8,076 nt of DNA. Source: Acidobacteriota bacterium (GTDB taxonomy: Bacteria; Acidobacteriota; Blastocatellia; Pyrinomonadales; Pyrinomonadaceae). The notes under the pieces were generated by a model. The model saw only the letters and a list, made by a program, of their open reading frames with translations. It had not been told where the DNA came from and did no database searches. The stretch covers positions 1 through 8,076 of the forward strand of contig QHXE01000505.1 in assembly GCA_003222835.1 (NCBI GenBank), read 5' to 3'. Position numbers and translations under genes: made by a program. Shown here in pieces: positions 7,654-8,076 of the stretch (position 1 is the stretch's first letter; each line of letters starts with the position of its first letter).

Positions 7654-7734
7654 AAAAGGCTTTCGGGCTGCTGATAAGTCCTGCGAGGCTCCCCCTAGCC
7701 TCAGTCAGGCCTCTTATCAGCAGCCCTGCCTTTT
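7654..7734 (+). terminator. Long hairpin with T-run, possibly a plus-strand terminator
   Basis: AAAAGGC (7654-7660) pairs with GCCTTTT (7728-7734), enclosing a perfect 14-bp stem (7665-7678 with 7713-7726) and an inner GAGGCT/AGCCTC hairpin. On the plus strand the stem ends in TTTTT, as in A-tract/T-tract terminators. The same pairing forms the long arm of the proposed minus-strand RNA, so the two readings compete. No plus-strand gene just upstream needs a terminator here, so the RNA reading is preferred. Confidence 0.3.
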
Positions 7735-7845
7735 TGCTCTCGACTGTTTTTGGCGACCCCGTTCCCCCGAAAGAGCCGCCCTTGCTCAGATGAGAAGTGC
7801 CTCCCCCAAAGCGCCCCCCCAACTTCAGCCGCAGAGCCTGACCCG

Positions 7846-7873
7846 ATTAACTACCCTCTGCCTTTTTTGTCGA
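7846..7873 (-). promoter_or_regulatory. Candidate sigma70-like promoter of the structured RNA
   Basis: On the minus strand TCGACA (7868-7873, five of six matches to TTGACA) is separated by 16 nt from GTTAAT (7846-7851, four of six matches to TATAAT). The start site would fall near 7839. This places the promoter directly ahead of the multi-helix region and about 240 bp ahead of the strong terminator. Confidence 0.5.
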
Positions 7874-8063
7874 GCGGAGCTTGAGCAACGTGTGTGCCAA
7901 GGGTCGTCTCTCTCAATAACGGGAGCCGAGGTTCGCGATTCTTTGAGCAAAATTGACAGTCACACTCTGGCGAGTGAGGCAAAGCATCGCGCTGACCTTC
8001 GAACGCCGCAAGAAGTTTGTAATTCTTCAATACAGGAGAACGATTCGTCTGCACTAAAACCAC
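7851..8063 (-). CDS. Doubtful small ORF with a CDCQFC motif
   Basis: A 70-codon frame starts at GTG 8063 and ends in TAG at 7851-7853. The product is basic and soluble, with a short metal-site-like cluster PECDCQFC near the middle. There is no Shine-Dalgarno sequence, no membrane segment and no domain I recognise; alternative starts are GTG or TTG within the first dozen codons. Its last codons overlap the candidate RNA promoter. The opposite strand also holds a frame open to the window edge, so chance is a serious alternative. Confidence 0.25.
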   Translation of the reverse strand: MVLVQTNRSPVLKNYKLLAAFEGQRDALPHSPECDCQFCSKNREPRLPLLRETTLGTHVAQAPLDKKGRG

Positions 8064-8076
8064 TCGGAGTCGTTAC

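Larger units (their letters stand above)
7567..7839 (-). ncRNA. Candidate structured non-coding RNA, family unknown
   Basis: A sigma70-like promoter and an intrinsic terminator bracket about 270 nt with rich pairing potential on the minus strand. A long-range closing helix joins 7807-7815 with 7643-7653 (GGCGC and UUUG with CAAG and GCGCC, 2-nt bulge). Inside it lie a hairpin GGCGG...UCGCC (about 7749-7777) and a long stem: AAAAGGC with GCCUUUU, a small internal loop, then a perfect 14-bp GGGCUGCUGAUAAG helix (7713-7726 with 7665-7678), topped by CCUG/CAGG and GGCU-AGGGGG-AGCC. I looked for signatures of tmRNA, RNase P RNA, SRP RNA and 6S RNA and found none. A 68-codon frame from TTG overlaps (7616-7822) but is glycine/serine-rich with no recognisable domain or good start. 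It could instead be a leader of unknown function. Confidence 0.5.

Noticed and set aside
7616..7822. Minus-strand 68-codon frame from TTG, rich in Gly and Ser.
   Set aside because: The start is inside a G-run, the sequence has no domain, and the DNA is explained better by RNA pairing.
7567..7839. tmRNA, RNase P RNA, SRP RNA or 6S RNA.
   Set aside because: No tmRNA tag frame or tRNA-like end, no RNase P P4 signature, no SRP GGAA-loop domain, and the fold is multi-branched instead of a single 6S-type rod.
7790..8075. Plus-strand frame from ATG 7790, open to the right edge (open without stop from 7655), with an LFCRAELEQRVC cysteine stretch.
   Set aside because: No Shine-Dalgarno sequence, a Ser/Arg/Pro-rich composition without hydrophobic core pattern, and it runs through the RNA candidate and the opposite-strand ORF. 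It may be chance; extending the window rightwards would decide.

Overview
The window looks like chromosomal DNA of a moderately GC-rich, non-proteobacterial bacterium. My best guess is Acidobacteriota of the Blastocatellia type, with Planctomycetota or Verrucomicrobiota as alternatives. The guess rests on the style of the intergenic palindromic repeats and on the unusual giant membrane protein. There is no rRNA or other taxonomic marker, so it is only an inference.

Layout. Positions 1-4195 (minus strand) are one uninterrupted reading frame of at least 1398 codons that runs off the left edge. It encodes a giant polytopic membrane protein with an N-terminal membrane anchor, a four-cysteine zinc-ribbon motif, a coiled coil, a proline-rich linker and about 34 further membrane segments. 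A pair of inverted palindromic repeats (603-770) sits inside this gene and is translated in frame. A divergent intergenic region of about 300 bp follows, holding a small AACGTT repeat pair, a long inverted-repeat element (4331-4469) and a candidate tyrS promoter. Positions 4503-5774 (plus) are an intact tyrosyl-tRNA synthetase gene, tyrS. Convergent to it, 6038-7372 (minus) is glyS, glycyl-tRNA synthetase, broken as given: a segment of about 22 codons near motif 1 is missing with a frame change, and a second frame change sits at a run of six G. A second composite repeat (5792-5985) separates the two synthetase genes, and a third (7462-7566) lies upstream of glyS.

The right end (about 7567-7839, minus) has no convincing protein gene. 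It does have the layout of an independent structured RNA: a sigma70-like promoter (7846-7873), a multi-helix region closed by long-range pairing (7643-7653 with 7807-7815), and a strong intrinsic terminator (7567-7604). I do not recognise its family. A short cysteine-containing ORF (7851-8063, minus) lies beyond it and is doubtful.

The genes do not form one pathway. tyrS and glyS are housekeeping translation genes, and the giant membrane protein has no known role. What links the window is the repeat population: an inverted pair of GC-rich palindromes sits in every gene interval, and another sits inside a gene. The points most worth following are the structured RNA candidate, the in-frame repeat insertion and the disrupted glyS.
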